From positions 47,757 through 111,756 of the forward strand of contig NZ_KE384530.1 in the NCBI RefSeq assembly GCF_000426485.1: a stretch of 64,000 nucleotides of DNA, read 5' to 3'. Every line of letters starts with the position of its first letter. Positions within the stretch are counted from its first letter, which is position 1. The notes below the pieces were generated by a model. The model worked only from the letters and a program-made list of their open reading frames with translations. It searched no databases and was not told the DNA's origin. Source of the stretch: Indolivaga capnocytophagoides DSM 22835 (GTDB lineage: Bacteria > Bacteroidota > Bacteroidia > Bacteroidales > Dysgonomonadaceae). The translations under genes were made by a program, and so were the position numbers. Positions 19,556 to 29,048 of this stretch are shown here, piece by piece.

Positions 19556-21211
19556 ATGAAACTATCAAAATTATATATAAAGATATTTTTATTGTCGGGT
19601 ATCTGTTTGTTTTTGTCAGGTTGCAATTTGGATGAAGACCCCAGAGACCAAATGCCCGGAGGAAGCTATTCTTCGCCTAAACAAGCTGAACAGGCTGTAA
19701 TCGGAGCATATTCCAACTTGAGGAACTGGGCTAATAACATTTATTTGCATATGTCGGAATGCCGTTCGGATAATACATGGGTCGATCCTGTACCTAACGG
19801 ACTTAGGGAGTATTCGGAAATAGGAACTTTTAGAGCTGATTTTACTCTGTCTACATTTAATGGGACATGGGCTGACCTATATAAAGTGGTGAATGCCTCG
19901 AATCTGGTGATTGAGAGTCTGCCTAATATTACATTTCCGAAAGATGAAACGAATCCTGTAAAGCTAAAAGATCAACTCGAGGGTGAGGTGCATTTTTTGA
20001 GAGGATGGGCATATTTCGAATTAGCCCGGTTGTTTGGAAATGTTCCTTTGATAGACCGTACCATGTCTCCGGTCGAAACTAAAACAGTAAAGCAATCAAC
20101 GGCAGCCGAGTTATATGAAAAAATCATTATCCCTGATCTGAAATTGGCAGAATCGAAATTACCGGTTGCCGAAAAAATGATAACATCGAGCTATGCAACA
20201 GCAACAAGTCAGGGAAGAGCCGATCAGATTGCCGCCAAAGCCATGTTGGCAAGAGTGTATATGACCATGGCAGGCTTTCCTCTGAAAGATGTTTCTGCCG
20301 AAGCTTTGGCCGAAACTAAATTGAAGGAAGTGCTGGATTATGCAGATGGTAATGGTAAATACTGGGCTCCGACAGCAGAAGAATGGCAAAAGCAATGGTT
20401 GACAGAGTATAATAACAAGTATTCGATATTTGCTATTCAGTATCGCAGCGGCGGAACCGGCAATTCAGCAATATTTAATTTTTCACCCGCGTTACCACCC
20501 TCCTATACTTCTATCCGTATTTATGGAAACAGTATATTTGTAGAAAAATCGTTGAAGTATGAGTTTGACAAAGTATATAGTAATGGAGCAAGAGATATAA
20601 GAGGTGATGGAGCAACTGTTTTAGACGGTTTCGATGCAGAACCTAATTTTCCGGCTTATTCTAATACAAAAGAAACACTGGAGGTTCCCGGAGTCGGAGA
20701 AGTGGAAGTATATACAAAAAGCTTCTTTTATAAGTACCTTAATTCTTTGCGTAAAAGACAAAGTCTTGGCTATACAGGAAATTTCGAAAGCGAAATGAAA
20801 GATTATAATGACTGGGCTGTAAATTATCCCGTTATTCGTATCGAAGATATTATGCTGATGTATGCAGAGGTATTGTTAAATAAACATGGAGATATTTCGG
20901 GAGCTATGTCTTATGTGAACAAAATACGACAAAGAGCCGGTTGTGATGCTGTAACTGCCGCAACTGCTACGGATGCGATGAAGGCCGTAAAACAAGAACG
21001 GCGAATAGAATTTGCTGGAGAAGGAATCCGCTGGTTTGATATGATACGCTATGGAGAGTGGGAGAAAAACATAAAAGACAAGCTCTCGCGATATAATAAT
21101 CCCGTTGGAACTTCTGAGTCTTATATTAAGCCTGGACGTTATTTATATCCGATTCCTCAAACGGAAATGATTGGATTCCCCGGGTTATATAATCAGAATG
21201 CTGATTATTGA
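19556..21211 (+). CDS. SusD-like surface glycan-binding lipoprotein 1
   Basis: 551 aa. The lipobox LSGC places the lipidated Cys at residue 23, followed by acidic residues (NLDEDP), as in surface-exported Bacteroidetes lipoproteins. The RagB/SusD fold is shown by AEQAVIGAYSNLRNW, HFLRGWAYFELARLFGNVPL near 145, RIEDIMLMYAEVLLNKHGD near 430, and the C-terminal IPQTEMIGFPGLYNQN. It forms the lid of the SusC encoded 13 nt upstream. A strong terminator follows at 21239-21275, which closes this susCD pair as its own unit. Confidence 0.95.
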   Translation: MKLSKLYIKIFLLSGICLFLSGCNLDEDPRDQMPGGSYSSPKQAEQAVIGAYSNLRNWANNIYLHMSECRSDNTWVDPVPNGLREYSEIGTFRADFTLSTFNGTWADLYKVVNASNLVIESLPNITFPKDETNPVKLKDQLEGEVHFLRGWAYFELARLFGNVPLIDRTMSPVETKTVKQSTAAELYEKIIIPDLKLAESKLPVAEKMITSSYATATSQGRADQIAAKAMLARVYMTMAGFPLKDVSAEALAETKLKEVLDYADGNGKYWAPTAEEWQKQWLTEYNNKYSIFAIQYRSGGTGNSAIFNFSPALPPSYTSIRIYGNSIFVEKSLKYEFDKVYSNGARDIRGDGATVLDGFDAEPNFPAYSNTKETLEVPGVGEVEVYTKSFFYKYLNSLRKRQSLGYTGNFESEMKDYNDWAVNYPVIRIEDIMLMYAEVLLNKHGDISGAMSYVNKIRQRAGCDAVTAATATDAMKAVKQERRIEFAGEGIRWFDMIRYGEWEKNIKDKLSRYNNPVGTSESYIKPGRYLYPIPQTEMIGFPGLYNQNADY

Positions 21212-21238
21212 AAGCCTCTGAAGAGAATTATAATATAG

Positions 21239-21275
21239 AAAGACCTCATATCCGTAAATCAGATATGAGGTCTTT
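21239..21275 (+). terminator. Rho-independent terminator after first susCD
   Basis: AAAGACCTCATATC (21239-21252) pairs perfectly over 14 bp with GATATGAGGTCTTT (21262-21275), with a 9-nt loop and a short T-run. The stem contains GACCT/AGGTC but is otherwise unlike the repeat family. Confidence 0.88.
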
Positions 21276-21631
21276 TCTGGATTAAAAAGATGCTGCCGGT
21301 GAAATGTTTTTCGGGAAAGCAGTTCATATTTTGAGTGAATATATATTGGTTCAGATTATTAAAGGACAATATCACAGGCGGTCTATAATAGATTTTCCAT
21401 CAGAATGGACGAAAATACATTCCCTGTAAATAGCTCGGGTGTAACTTTGTGATGTTAACAAATATTTAAGATCTCATACCTATTTATTGTCTACCCGATG
21501 TAAAACAACAATTGGTAGTTATAGCTTAAAATACGACATTAAATACTTACTGTTACTTGAAATCAGATGCCTTAATTAAATAAAATCAATACTAAATCAA
21601 GATAATCACATTTTTAAATTTTAATACCTAA
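21276..21631. other. Intergenic region before second susC
   Basis: No gene is visible. TAACTTTG at 21442-21449 matches the -7 box TAnnTTTG with no -33 TTTG at the usual distance, as might be expected at an activator-dependent promoter. The leader would be about 175 nt and contains a reverse repeat copy and the AATCACA leader motif at 21604-21631. Confidence 0.45.
21469..21559 (-). repeat. GGTC-hairpin repeat, full copy, reverse
   Basis: Read on the minus strand: AAGTAACAGTAAGTATTTAA at one end, and AATAAATAGGTATGAGATCT at the other. The stem has point changes in both arms. It is a full-length copy in the opposite orientation to most. Confidence 0.75.
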
Positions 21632-24600
21632 ATGAAGAATTCTCGAAAAAGAAAGCTTTTTGAAGCAAAAAGTTTATTGACAGTTCTGTTTTTGTGTCTG
21701 TCGATCGTGGTATTTGCTCAGACGAAAACCGTCAAGGGTACGGTTTTGGACGAAAGGGGCGAATCAATTATTGGAGCGAGTGTTTCGGTCAAAGGAACAA
21801 CCACCGGAACTATTACCGATTTGGATGGGAAATTCACCATCAATACAAAGAATAATGACGTGTTAACTATATCTTATGTCGGATATATAGAACAATCAGT
21901 TTCTGTAGCTGGACAAACAGATTTGAAAATCATACTGAAAGAAGACTCCCAGGTTTTGGATGAGTTTGTGGTAGTCGGTTATGGTATTCAAAAGAAAAGC
22001 GATGTGACTGGAGCCATGATTAATCTTAGCTCGGAACAGCTTAAGAAAATGCCTGTAACTAATCCTTTGCAGGCTATGCAGGGTAAGGCGGCAGGGGTTG
22101 ATATAACCTCTAATGAGCGTCCCGGAGAGCTTGGTGCTATCCGTATACGTGGAGAACGTTCACTTAATGCAAGCAACGGACCTTTGTATGTTGTTGATGG
22201 GATTCCCATGCAGGGGGTTGGTATTGAGAATCTTAATCCTTCTGATATAGAATCTATAGAGGTTTTGAAAGATGCTTCGGCTACTGCAATTTACGGTTCA
22301 AGAGGTGCAAATGGAGTTGTTCTTGTTACAACTAAAAGAGGAAAATCAGGATCTTTTTCTTTGAACTATTCAGGAACTTTATCTGTCGAAAAAATGTATG
22401 ACAGAATGGATATGATGAATGCCGGAGAGTGGATTGATTATAGCCGTTTGGCAAAATACAGACAAGGTACATATACATCAGCTACTCCAAATTATGAATT
22501 AGATAAAAAAGTTTATGGTGGTGATCAGGCTTCATGGGCTAATTTCGAAAAAGGCTGGGTTGATGGAGTATGGGATGGCAGCCGTGTGCCGACAACCGAC
22601 TGGACTAAATACGGGTTGCGTACAGCTTTAACACAAGAGCATACAATAAGTGCAAGTGGAGGTACCGAGAAGTTACAAGCTTACATGTCATTTGGATATC
22701 TTAATCAGAACGGGACTCAACCCGGACAAGGATATGAAAGATATACAGCTAAAGTTAGTGTAGATATTAATCCAACTAAATGGTTAAAGCTGGGATCATC
22801 GATAAACACTATGTGGGGTAGTCAAGAATATGGTTACAAGTTCAGAAAAAGTGCAACCGGTGCAGCTAGTTTATATGGTGCACTGCAAGGAATGTTACCA
22901 TGGGCTGTACCTTATGACGAAAATGGCGATTATATCCGCACACCTGGAGGAGACGTTAATATAATTAACCCTATCAGAGAGTCGGATTTGAGCCGTAATC
23001 AGCGTAAGACTTTACGTGTAACCGGAAGTTTTTATGCTGAGATCAGTTTTACAAAAGATCTGAAATATCGAATGAATTTTGGACCTGACTTCTATAAATA
23101 CCGCAATGGTATTTTTGAAGATAAAGCATCAATCAATGGTGATGGAAATAATTTAGGAGAATATAACACCGACGAAAAAAGATCATGGACTCTTGATAAC
23201 CTGCTTTATTATAATAAAACATTCAATAAGAAACACGCTTTAGGAGTAACCTTGCTACAGAGTTCTTCAAAGTCTCATAATGAGGGATCAAAAATGAAAG
23301 CAACAGGTTTGGCAACAAGTAGCGAACTGTGGTATAATTTAGGGTCTGCCGGAAACTTAACGTCATTTTCTACAGAATTGACCGAAACCCAGTTGATGTC
23401 TTATATGGCAAGGGTAAACTATAGTTTATCCGATAAGTATCTGTTGACAGCATCTGGACGTTGGGATGGAGCATCTCAGTTGGCTGATGGACATAAATGG
23501 TCATTCTTTCCTTCTGCTGCACTTGGCTGGCGTATCGAACAAGAAAAATTCATGCAGGATATTAAATGGGTAAGCCAGTTGAAACTTCGTTTTGGAGTCG
23601 GTACAACCGGGAACTCTGCTATAGATGCCTATGCTACCAAAGGCGCATTATCATCATTATATTATACATGGGGACCAAATTTAGAACAAGGTCTGGTATC
23701 ATCTGATCCTTCAGCCAAAGATCCTATACCGATGGTTAACTCTAATCTGGGATGGGAGAAAACTACACAGTATAACTTAGGTTTGGATTTCTCTATATTT
23801 AATAACCGGTTAAGCGGTACTATTGATGTTTATAAATCTACAACAAAAGATCTGCTGATGCTGATGGCTTTACCGTTGGTAACAGGGTATCCTACAACAT
23901 GGGCTAATATAGGAGAGACAGAAAATCATGGAGTTGATCTGACTTTAAACAGTATGAATATCGATACTAAAGACTTTACGTGGAACACAAGTTTAACCTT
24001 TTCTGCAGATAGAAATAAAATTACAAAGCTTGCTAATGGAAAACAACAAGATTTGAATAATAAGTGGTTTGTAGGAGAGCCTTTAGGTGTCTATTATGAC
24101 TATGTATATGATGGTATTTGGAAAACTTCAGAAGCTGAAGAAGCAGCAAAATACGGAGCTAAACCAGGCGAAATAAGAGTGAAAGATTTGGATAACAGTG
24201 GAGATATTAATGCCAACTATGATAGAAAAATAGTAGGCTCCAAACGTCCCGACTGGTCTGCCGGTTTGATGAATACATTTACTTATAAGAACTGGGAATT
24301 TTCTTTCTTCCTGTATTCTCGTTGGGGCTTTACTGTAGAAACCGGAGCTGAAACTCTTTCGGGCAGATTCGCTATGCGTAAACTTGATTACTGGGTTGAA
24401 GGAACAAATGAAGACGCAAGATACTATGCACCGGGAACTAAAGGCGAATCGGGAGATACCTATAAGAGCACGATGAACTATCAGGATGGATCGTTCATTA
24501 AACTGAGAAATGTTTCTTTAGGATATAATGTAAATCCGGATCTATTGAAGAAGTTGGAGGTTAAGAATCTAAAAGTGTATGTTCAATGTATGAATCCTGG

Positions 24601-24694
24601 ATTGGTTTACTCAAAATGCGATTGGATTGATCCGGACTTAGGTGGTTCTACATATAACAGAAGCCTGGTATTTGGTCTTAATGTAGGTTTTTAA
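21632..24694 (+). CDS. SusC-like TonB-dependent transporter 2
   Basis: 1020-aa outer-membrane importer paired with the next SusD gene (47 nt gap). Signal peptide to about residue 29 (VFAQ); CarboxypepD_reg-like domain (GTVLDERGESIIGASVSVKG); TonB-box-like DEFVVVGYGIQKKSDVTGAM; plug motif SDIESIEVLKDASATAIYGS; barrel ending in VFGLNVGF with a terminal Phe. The first 120 residues or so match SusC 1 closely and the rest is divergent, so the two probably import different RG-I fragments. The stop codon begins a degenerate copy of the GGTC hairpin (24692-24707). Confidence 0.95.
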   Translation: MKNSRKRKLFEAKSLLTVLFLCLSIVVFAQTKTVKGTVLDERGESIIGASVSVKGTTTGTITDLDGKFTINTKNNDVLTISYVGYIEQSVSVAGQTDLKIILKEDSQVLDEFVVVGYGIQKKSDVTGAMINLSSEQLKKMPVTNPLQAMQGKAAGVDITSNERPGELGAIRIRGERSLNASNGPLYVVDGIPMQGVGIENLNPSDIESIEVLKDASATAIYGSRGANGVVLVTTKRGKSGSFSLNYSGTLSVEKMYDRMDMMNAGEWIDYSRLAKYRQGTYTSATPNYELDKKVYGGDQASWANFEKGWVDGVWDGSRVPTTDWTKYGLRTALTQEHTISASGGTEKLQAYMSFGYLNQNGTQPGQGYERYTAKVSVDINPTKWLKLGSSINTMWGSQEYGYKFRKSATGAASLYGALQGMLPWAVPYDENGDYIRTPGGDVNIINPIRESDLSRNQRKTLRVTGSFYAEISFTKDLKYRMNFGPDFYKYRNGIFEDKASINGDGNNLGEYNTDEKRSWTLDNLLYYNKTFNKKHALGVTLLQSSSKSHNEGSKMKATGLATSSELWYNLGSAGNLTSFSTELTETQLMSYMARVNYSLSDKYLLTASGRWDGASQLADGHKWSFFPSAALGWRIEQEKFMQDIKWVSQLKLRFGVGTTGNSAIDAYATKGALSSLYYTWGPNLEQGLVSSDPSAKDPIPMVNSNLGWEKTTQYNLGLDFSIFNNRLSGTIDVYKSTTKDLLMLMALPLVTGYPTTWANIGETENHGVDLTLNSMNIDTKDFTWNTSLTFSADRNKITKLANGKQQDLNNKWFVGEPLGVYYDYVYDGIWKTSEAEEAAKYGAKPGEIRVKDLDNSGDINANYDRKIVGSKRPDWSAGLMNTFTYKNWEFSFFLYSRWGFTVETGAETLSGRFAMRKLDYWVEGTNEDARYYAPGTKGESGDTYKSTMNYQDGSFIKLRNVSLGYNVNPDLLKKLEVKNLKVYVQCMNPGLVYSKCDWIDPDLGGSTYNRSLVFGLNVGF

Positions 24695-24733
24695 GGTTTC
24701 AGAACTAGGATTTAAACAAGCTCTTAAAAGAAA
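24692..24733 (-). repeat. Degenerate GGTC-hairpin copy at susC stop
   Basis: TAAGGTTTCAGAACTA matches the usual TAAGGTCTCAGACCTA at 14 of 16 positions. ATTTAAACAAGCTCTTAAAA follows, matching part of the copy at 7946-8050 (ATTTAAACAGGCTCTTAATG). The TAA is the stop codon of the second susC. Confidence 0.5.
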
Positions 24734-24741
24734 AAACTATT

Positions 24742-26817
24742 ATGAAAAAATATAAAAGTATAGCTTTAGGTATATTGACAGCATTTTCGGCTGTGGGTAT
24801 TACTTCTTGCAGTGATTTTTTGGATGAGAATCTGATTACTCAGGAAAATCAAGATTCATATAATACAACAGCAGGATTGGATAAGTTGGTTACAGGAATG
24901 TATCAGACCCTGAAATTCCATTATAACTATGTATGGGCAATCACAACAACCCAGTTCGGGACAGATGAAATGGCTGTGGGTAATGATGCAACCGAAGCGG
25001 CATGGAATGACTACACCTCGGTCTTGAATTCGACCAATGGGCATGGTGTTGCAGAAGTATGGGATAATATGTATTCGGGTATAGCATCAGCTAATACCGT
25101 GATTCAGAATGTTCCCCAGTATTATGATAAGACAAGTAAAACCTATAATACACGTTTGGGTGAAGGATACTTTATCAGAGGATTTAATTACTTTAAATTG
25201 GTTCGTCAATATGGCGGTGTTCCTTTGCAATTAGTCCCCTTGTATAAACCTGTGACCGAATTTGCCAGGAGTTCGGCTGAGGAAACTTTAGCTCAGGTAA
25301 TTTCAGATCTGAGAGCTGCATATAATTTGCTGCCCGAAAAACCCGATCAGACCGGGCGTGCAACAAAATGGGCTGCTGCTCATTTTCTGGCAAAAGCATA
25401 TTTGTTTAGAGCCAGTGAAATAAATGACGGATGGAATTCTAAATCAAAAACTACAGATTTGGATTCGGTAATAATCTTTAGTAAAGAAGTTATTGCAGCA
25501 CATCCTTTGTGTCCTGATTTTGCAAGCCTATGGGATTTTACAGCACCTAACAGCGCAAACGAATCTGTTTCTGAAGTTGTGTTGGCTGCCCAATTCTCAG
25601 ATAATACTACTACTCAGGGTCGTTATGGTAATCAGTTGCATCTATATTATCCATCTGTATATCAAAATATGGCAGGATTGGCAAGAGATATCTCCGGAGG
25701 ACGAGAGTTCAGCCGTCTACGTACAACTGATTATGCGATGGATGTTTATGACAGAGTAAATGATTCTCGATTCTGGAAAAGCTTTATAACAAGCTATAGA
25801 TGTAATAAGCCCGATGGAGCTCCTCGATGGGATACTATTTGGGTCGATAAAAAACCTGTATGGATACCTTCCACATCGTTGATTGACTATGTAGATTCCA
25901 AAACCGGAAGAATTTATTTCAAGCGTAAATTTACAGGAGGTGAAGAAGCCATCCGTTATATTGTAAATAATGCAGGAGATGACCGCTATAATGACGTTGA
26001 TATACAAAAGAGAAATTCTCATATGTTTGTCCGTTATTTCAAAGGCGAATCAAAAACATACACAGGAGCTCATGGTAATAATGGTACTTACGTGACAAAA
26101 TCACGTTACGTAGCCTTAAGCAAATTCAGAGATGGCTCTCGTATTTCAATCGCGTCTCAATTTGGACAGAGGGATGGTATTTTAGCTCGTTCTGCAGAAG
26201 ACTATTTAATGGTTGCAGAAGCTCTTGGCCGTCAGGGAAAATATAGTGAAGCATTACCATATATCAATGCATTACGTGAACGTGCAGGTTATGCTGACGG
26301 AGAAGTTCGTTCAAAGAATGTAGATGGCGGACAGGCTTATAAAAAGAACAGCTATATTACCAAAACAGGAGATGGAGGTGCCGGAACAGGGTATGCTGTG
26401 TATTCGGAAACAAATACATATTTCGAATCAAATAATATGCTGGAAGGCTCAACAACTGCAAGTACCAAATCTTCAATGAAGTTGACAAGCGTATCGGATA
26501 TTCTTAATTCGAAAAACGATTTCTACACAGAATTGGGATGTTCTACTGAAGCTGAGAAGTTCTTATGTTTCATATTGAATGAAAGATCAAGAGAACTTAT
26601 GGGTGAACTTTTGAGATGGGAAGATCTTTCCAGAACCAAAACTTTAGAGAAACGTTGGAAAACATTCAATGACGGATCTGTTAATGGAGGAGGAACATTT
26701 AATGCTGCTAAACATTATTTGCGCCCGATACCTCAGACATTCTTAGATGCACTAGAGAAAAATGGACAGGCATTAACTGCTGATGAAAAGCAAGCTGTAC
26801 AAAATCCGGGATGGTAA
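24742..26817 (+). CDS. SusD-like surface glycan-binding lipoprotein 2 (long form)
   Basis: 691 aa, clearly longer than the 500-550 aa of the other SusD proteins here. The lipobox ITSC gives lipidated Cys23, followed by SDFLDEN. SusD landmarks: GLDKLVTGMYQTLKFHYNY, GYFIRGFNYFKLVRQYGGVPL near 140, SAEDYLMVAEALGRQGKYSEA near 495, and the C-terminal LRPIPQTFLDALEKNGQAL. The extra length lies mainly in the middle and between residues 530 and 610, where insertions could shape a distinct binding surface. It is the lid of SusC 2, and a terminator follows. Confidence 0.93.
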   Translation: MKKYKSIALGILTAFSAVGITSCSDFLDENLITQENQDSYNTTAGLDKLVTGMYQTLKFHYNYVWAITTTQFGTDEMAVGNDATEAAWNDYTSVLNSTNGHGVAEVWDNMYSGIASANTVIQNVPQYYDKTSKTYNTRLGEGYFIRGFNYFKLVRQYGGVPLQLVPLYKPVTEFARSSAEETLAQVISDLRAAYNLLPEKPDQTGRATKWAAAHFLAKAYLFRASEINDGWNSKSKTTDLDSVIIFSKEVIAAHPLCPDFASLWDFTAPNSANESVSEVVLAAQFSDNTTTQGRYGNQLHLYYPSVYQNMAGLARDISGGREFSRLRTTDYAMDVYDRVNDSRFWKSFITSYRCNKPDGAPRWDTIWVDKKPVWIPSTSLIDYVDSKTGRIYFKRKFTGGEEAIRYIVNNAGDDRYNDVDIQKRNSHMFVRYFKGESKTYTGAHGNNGTYVTKSRYVALSKFRDGSRISIASQFGQRDGILARSAEDYLMVAEALGRQGKYSEALPYINALRERAGYADGEVRSKNVDGGQAYKKNSYITKTGDGGAGTGYAVYSETNTYFESNNMLEGSTTASTKSSMKLTSVSDILNSKNDFYTELGCSTEAEKFLCFILNERSRELMGELLRWEDLSRTKTLEKRWKTFNDGSVNGGGTFNAAKHYLRPIPQTFLDALEKNGQALTADEKQAVQNPGW

Positions 26818-26838
26818 TTCTCTGATATTATTATATAG

Positions 26839-26875
26839 AACTAAGCCCGAACTGATTAGTAGGGCTTAGTTTTTA
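26839..26875 (+). terminator. Rho-independent terminator after second susCD
   Basis: AACTAAGCCC (26839-26848) pairs with GGGCTTAGTT (26862-26871) over 10 bp around a 13-nt loop, followed by more T residues. Confidence 0.85.
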
Positions 26876-26880
26876 CAATT

Positions 26881-26971
26881 TAAGTCATAGAAAGTATTTA
26901 ATGATGTATTTAAAGTAAAACTGGTTCTTGCTGTTATGCATGAAAAGTTAACAAATAGGTCTAATACCTTA
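26881..26971 (+). repeat. GGTC-hairpin repeat, full copy, forward
   Basis: TAAGTCATAGAAAGTATTTA at the start, CTGTTATGCATGAAAAGTTA near the middle, and AATAGGTCTAATACCTTA at the end. One hairpin arm is mutated. It ends 14 nt before the PL11 start codon. Confidence 0.82.
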
Positions 26972-26985
26972 ATACCTTTTAACCT

Positions 26986-29046
26986 ATGAAAACAAGAAAA
27001 TTTCTATTCTATTTTTATTTTGTATTGATCAATTTTGTCATATTCCCGAAGTCGGAGGCACAAACGAATTATGATTATACCAAACTTCAGAAGGAAAAAC
27101 TAGGTAGAGGTATTGTTGCTATTAAAAAGAATCCACAAACCAATATTGTTACTTGGCGTTATTTATCATCCGACCCGATTAATACTACATTCAATGTATA
27201 TCGAAACGGAGAAAAGATAAATACTTTGCCTTTGAATAATTCAACTTTTATAGAGGATAAAACATCCGAAAATAATGCTTTAATTTATACTGTAACTCCC
27301 GTGATAGAGGGCGTTGAACAAAACTCTTTGTCTGCTTGCTATGTATTACCGGCAGATGCGCCGCAAGGCTACATAAACATTCCGTTGGATATTCCTCCAG
27401 GCGGAACTACACCCGACGGACAAACTTATACGTATTCGCCCAATGATGCCAGTATTGGAGATGTTGACGGAGATGGAGAATACGAGATCATATTGAAGTG
27501 GGATCCTTCTAATGCCCATGATAACTCACACAACGGATATACAGGTAATGTGTATTTCGATTGTTATAAACTAGACGGAACGAAGCTCTGGCGGATAGAC
27601 TTAGGTCGGAATATTCGTGCAGGAGCACACTATACACAATTTATGGTTTACGATCTGGATGGAGATAATAAAGCCGAGATCGTAATGAAAACAGCTGACG
27701 GCACTACTGATGCCAAAGGCAATATTATAGGAAATAAGGATGCCGACTATCGAAACGAGAGAGGATATATTATCGAAGGGCATGAATACCTTACCGTTTT
27801 CAATGGATTGACCGGCGAGTCCATGCAAACGATAGACTATATACCCCAGCGAGGAGATGTCTGCAAATGGGGTGATTGCAAAGGAAACCGTGTTGACCGT
27901 TTTCTGGCTTGCATTGCTTATCTCGATGGAGTATACCCCAGTGTGGTGATGTGCCGAGGCTATTATACCCGTACGGTATTGGCTGCTTTTGATTGGAGGG
28001 ACGGCAAACTAACTAATCGCTGGGTATTTGATTCGAATACACCGGGCAATGAAAAGTATGCAGGACAGGGTAATCATAATCTGCGAGTGGGAGATGTGGA
28101 CGGTGACGGCTGTGACGAAATTATATACGGATCGTGTGCTATTGATCACGATGGAAAAGGTCTTTACAGTACAGGTCTGGGACATGGTGATGCTTTACAT
28201 ATGACTGTTTTTGATCCAAGCAGGAAAGGTTTGCAGGTTTGGGATTGCCACGAAAATAAACGGGATGGCTCTACTTTCAGAGATGCTGCGACAGGAGAAG
28301 TTTTATTTCAGATACCATCACCAACAGATGTCGGACGCTGCATGGCGGCAGATATAGATCCCAATCATCCGGGAGTAGAAATGTGGTCAATAGATTCTAA
28401 GGGTATATATAATGTGCAAGGAAACGTTATCAACCCATCTACAGCAGGGGTATCTATCAATATGGCATGCTGGTGGGACGGAGATTTATCGCGTGAATTA
28501 CTCGATAAGATATCTATATCCAAGTATGATCCAGCCCAAGGAAAAAGCAATGTGATTTTTACAGCCGATGGTTGTGCTTGGAATAATGGAACGAAATCGA
28601 ACCCAGCATTACAAGCCGATATTTTAGGCGATTGGAGAGAAGAGGTTCTTTACCGTACAGCAGATAATAAAAACCTGAGATTATATGTATCGACAGAACC
28701 TACAGATTATCGTTTCCATACATTTTTGGAAGATCCTGTGTACAGAATAAGTATAGCCATTCAGAATGTAGCATATAACCAGCCGACACAACCGGGATTT
28801 TATTTCGGGTCGGATTTGGGTAAAATGTTTAAAAATAAGGAAATCGTAATCAAAGAAGATCATTTGACTTTAGATGCCGGTATGGATTACGACAGCTACA
28901 GTTGGTCAGTCGGAGGCACGGAACGGGAACGTACATTAACCACAAAAGATATCCCCGAAGGGAATCGAACCCTAGTCTCGCTCAAAGTAACTTTTCGTGG
29001 ATATGAGTTCTCCGACTATGTATATGTCACCTTAAAAGCTAAGTGA
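26986..29046 (+). CDS. PL11 rhamnogalacturonan endolyase
   Basis: 686-aa exported lyase that cleaves the RG-I backbone by beta-elimination. A signal peptide (FYFYFVLINFVIF...SEAQ) is followed by the PL11 N-terminal immunoglobulin-like domain (EKLGRGIVAIKKNPQTNIVT, TFNVYRNGEKINTLPL). The eight-bladed propeller has calcium-type loops IGDVDGDGEYEIILKWDPSN near 158, YDLDGDNKAEIVMKTADG near 222 and VGDVDGDGCDEIIYGSCAID near 366. Compared with YesW/YesX-type enzymes the C-terminus has an extra segment of about 60 residues (EIVIKEDHLTLDAG onward). It heads a tight run of genes, with the next gene starting 2 nt after its stop. Confidence 0.93.
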   Translation: MKTRKFLFYFYFVLINFVIFPKSEAQTNYDYTKLQKEKLGRGIVAIKKNPQTNIVTWRYLSSDPINTTFNVYRNGEKINTLPLNNSTFIEDKTSENNALIYTVTPVIEGVEQNSLSACYVLPADAPQGYINIPLDIPPGGTTPDGQTYTYSPNDASIGDVDGDGEYEIILKWDPSNAHDNSHNGYTGNVYFDCYKLDGTKLWRIDLGRNIRAGAHYTQFMVYDLDGDNKAEIVMKTADGTTDAKGNIIGNKDADYRNERGYIIEGHEYLTVFNGLTGESMQTIDYIPQRGDVCKWGDCKGNRVDRFLACIAYLDGVYPSVVMCRGYYTRTVLAAFDWRDGKLTNRWVFDSNTPGNEKYAGQGNHNLRVGDVDGDGCDEIIYGSCAIDHDGKGLYSTGLGHGDALHMTVFDPSRKGLQVWDCHENKRDGSTFRDAATGEVLFQIPSPTDVGRCMAADIDPNHPGVEMWSIDSKGIYNVQGNVINPSTAGVSINMACWWDGDLSRELLDKISISKYDPAQGKSNVIFTADGCAWNNGTKSNPALQADILGDWREEVLYRTADNKNLRLYVSTEPTDYRFHTFLEDPVYRISIAIQNVAYNQPTQPGFYFGSDLGKMFKNKEIVIKEDHLTLDAGMDYDSYSWSVGGTERERTLTTKDIPEGNRTLVSLKVTFRGYEFSDYVYVTLKAK

Positions 29047-29048
29047 AA

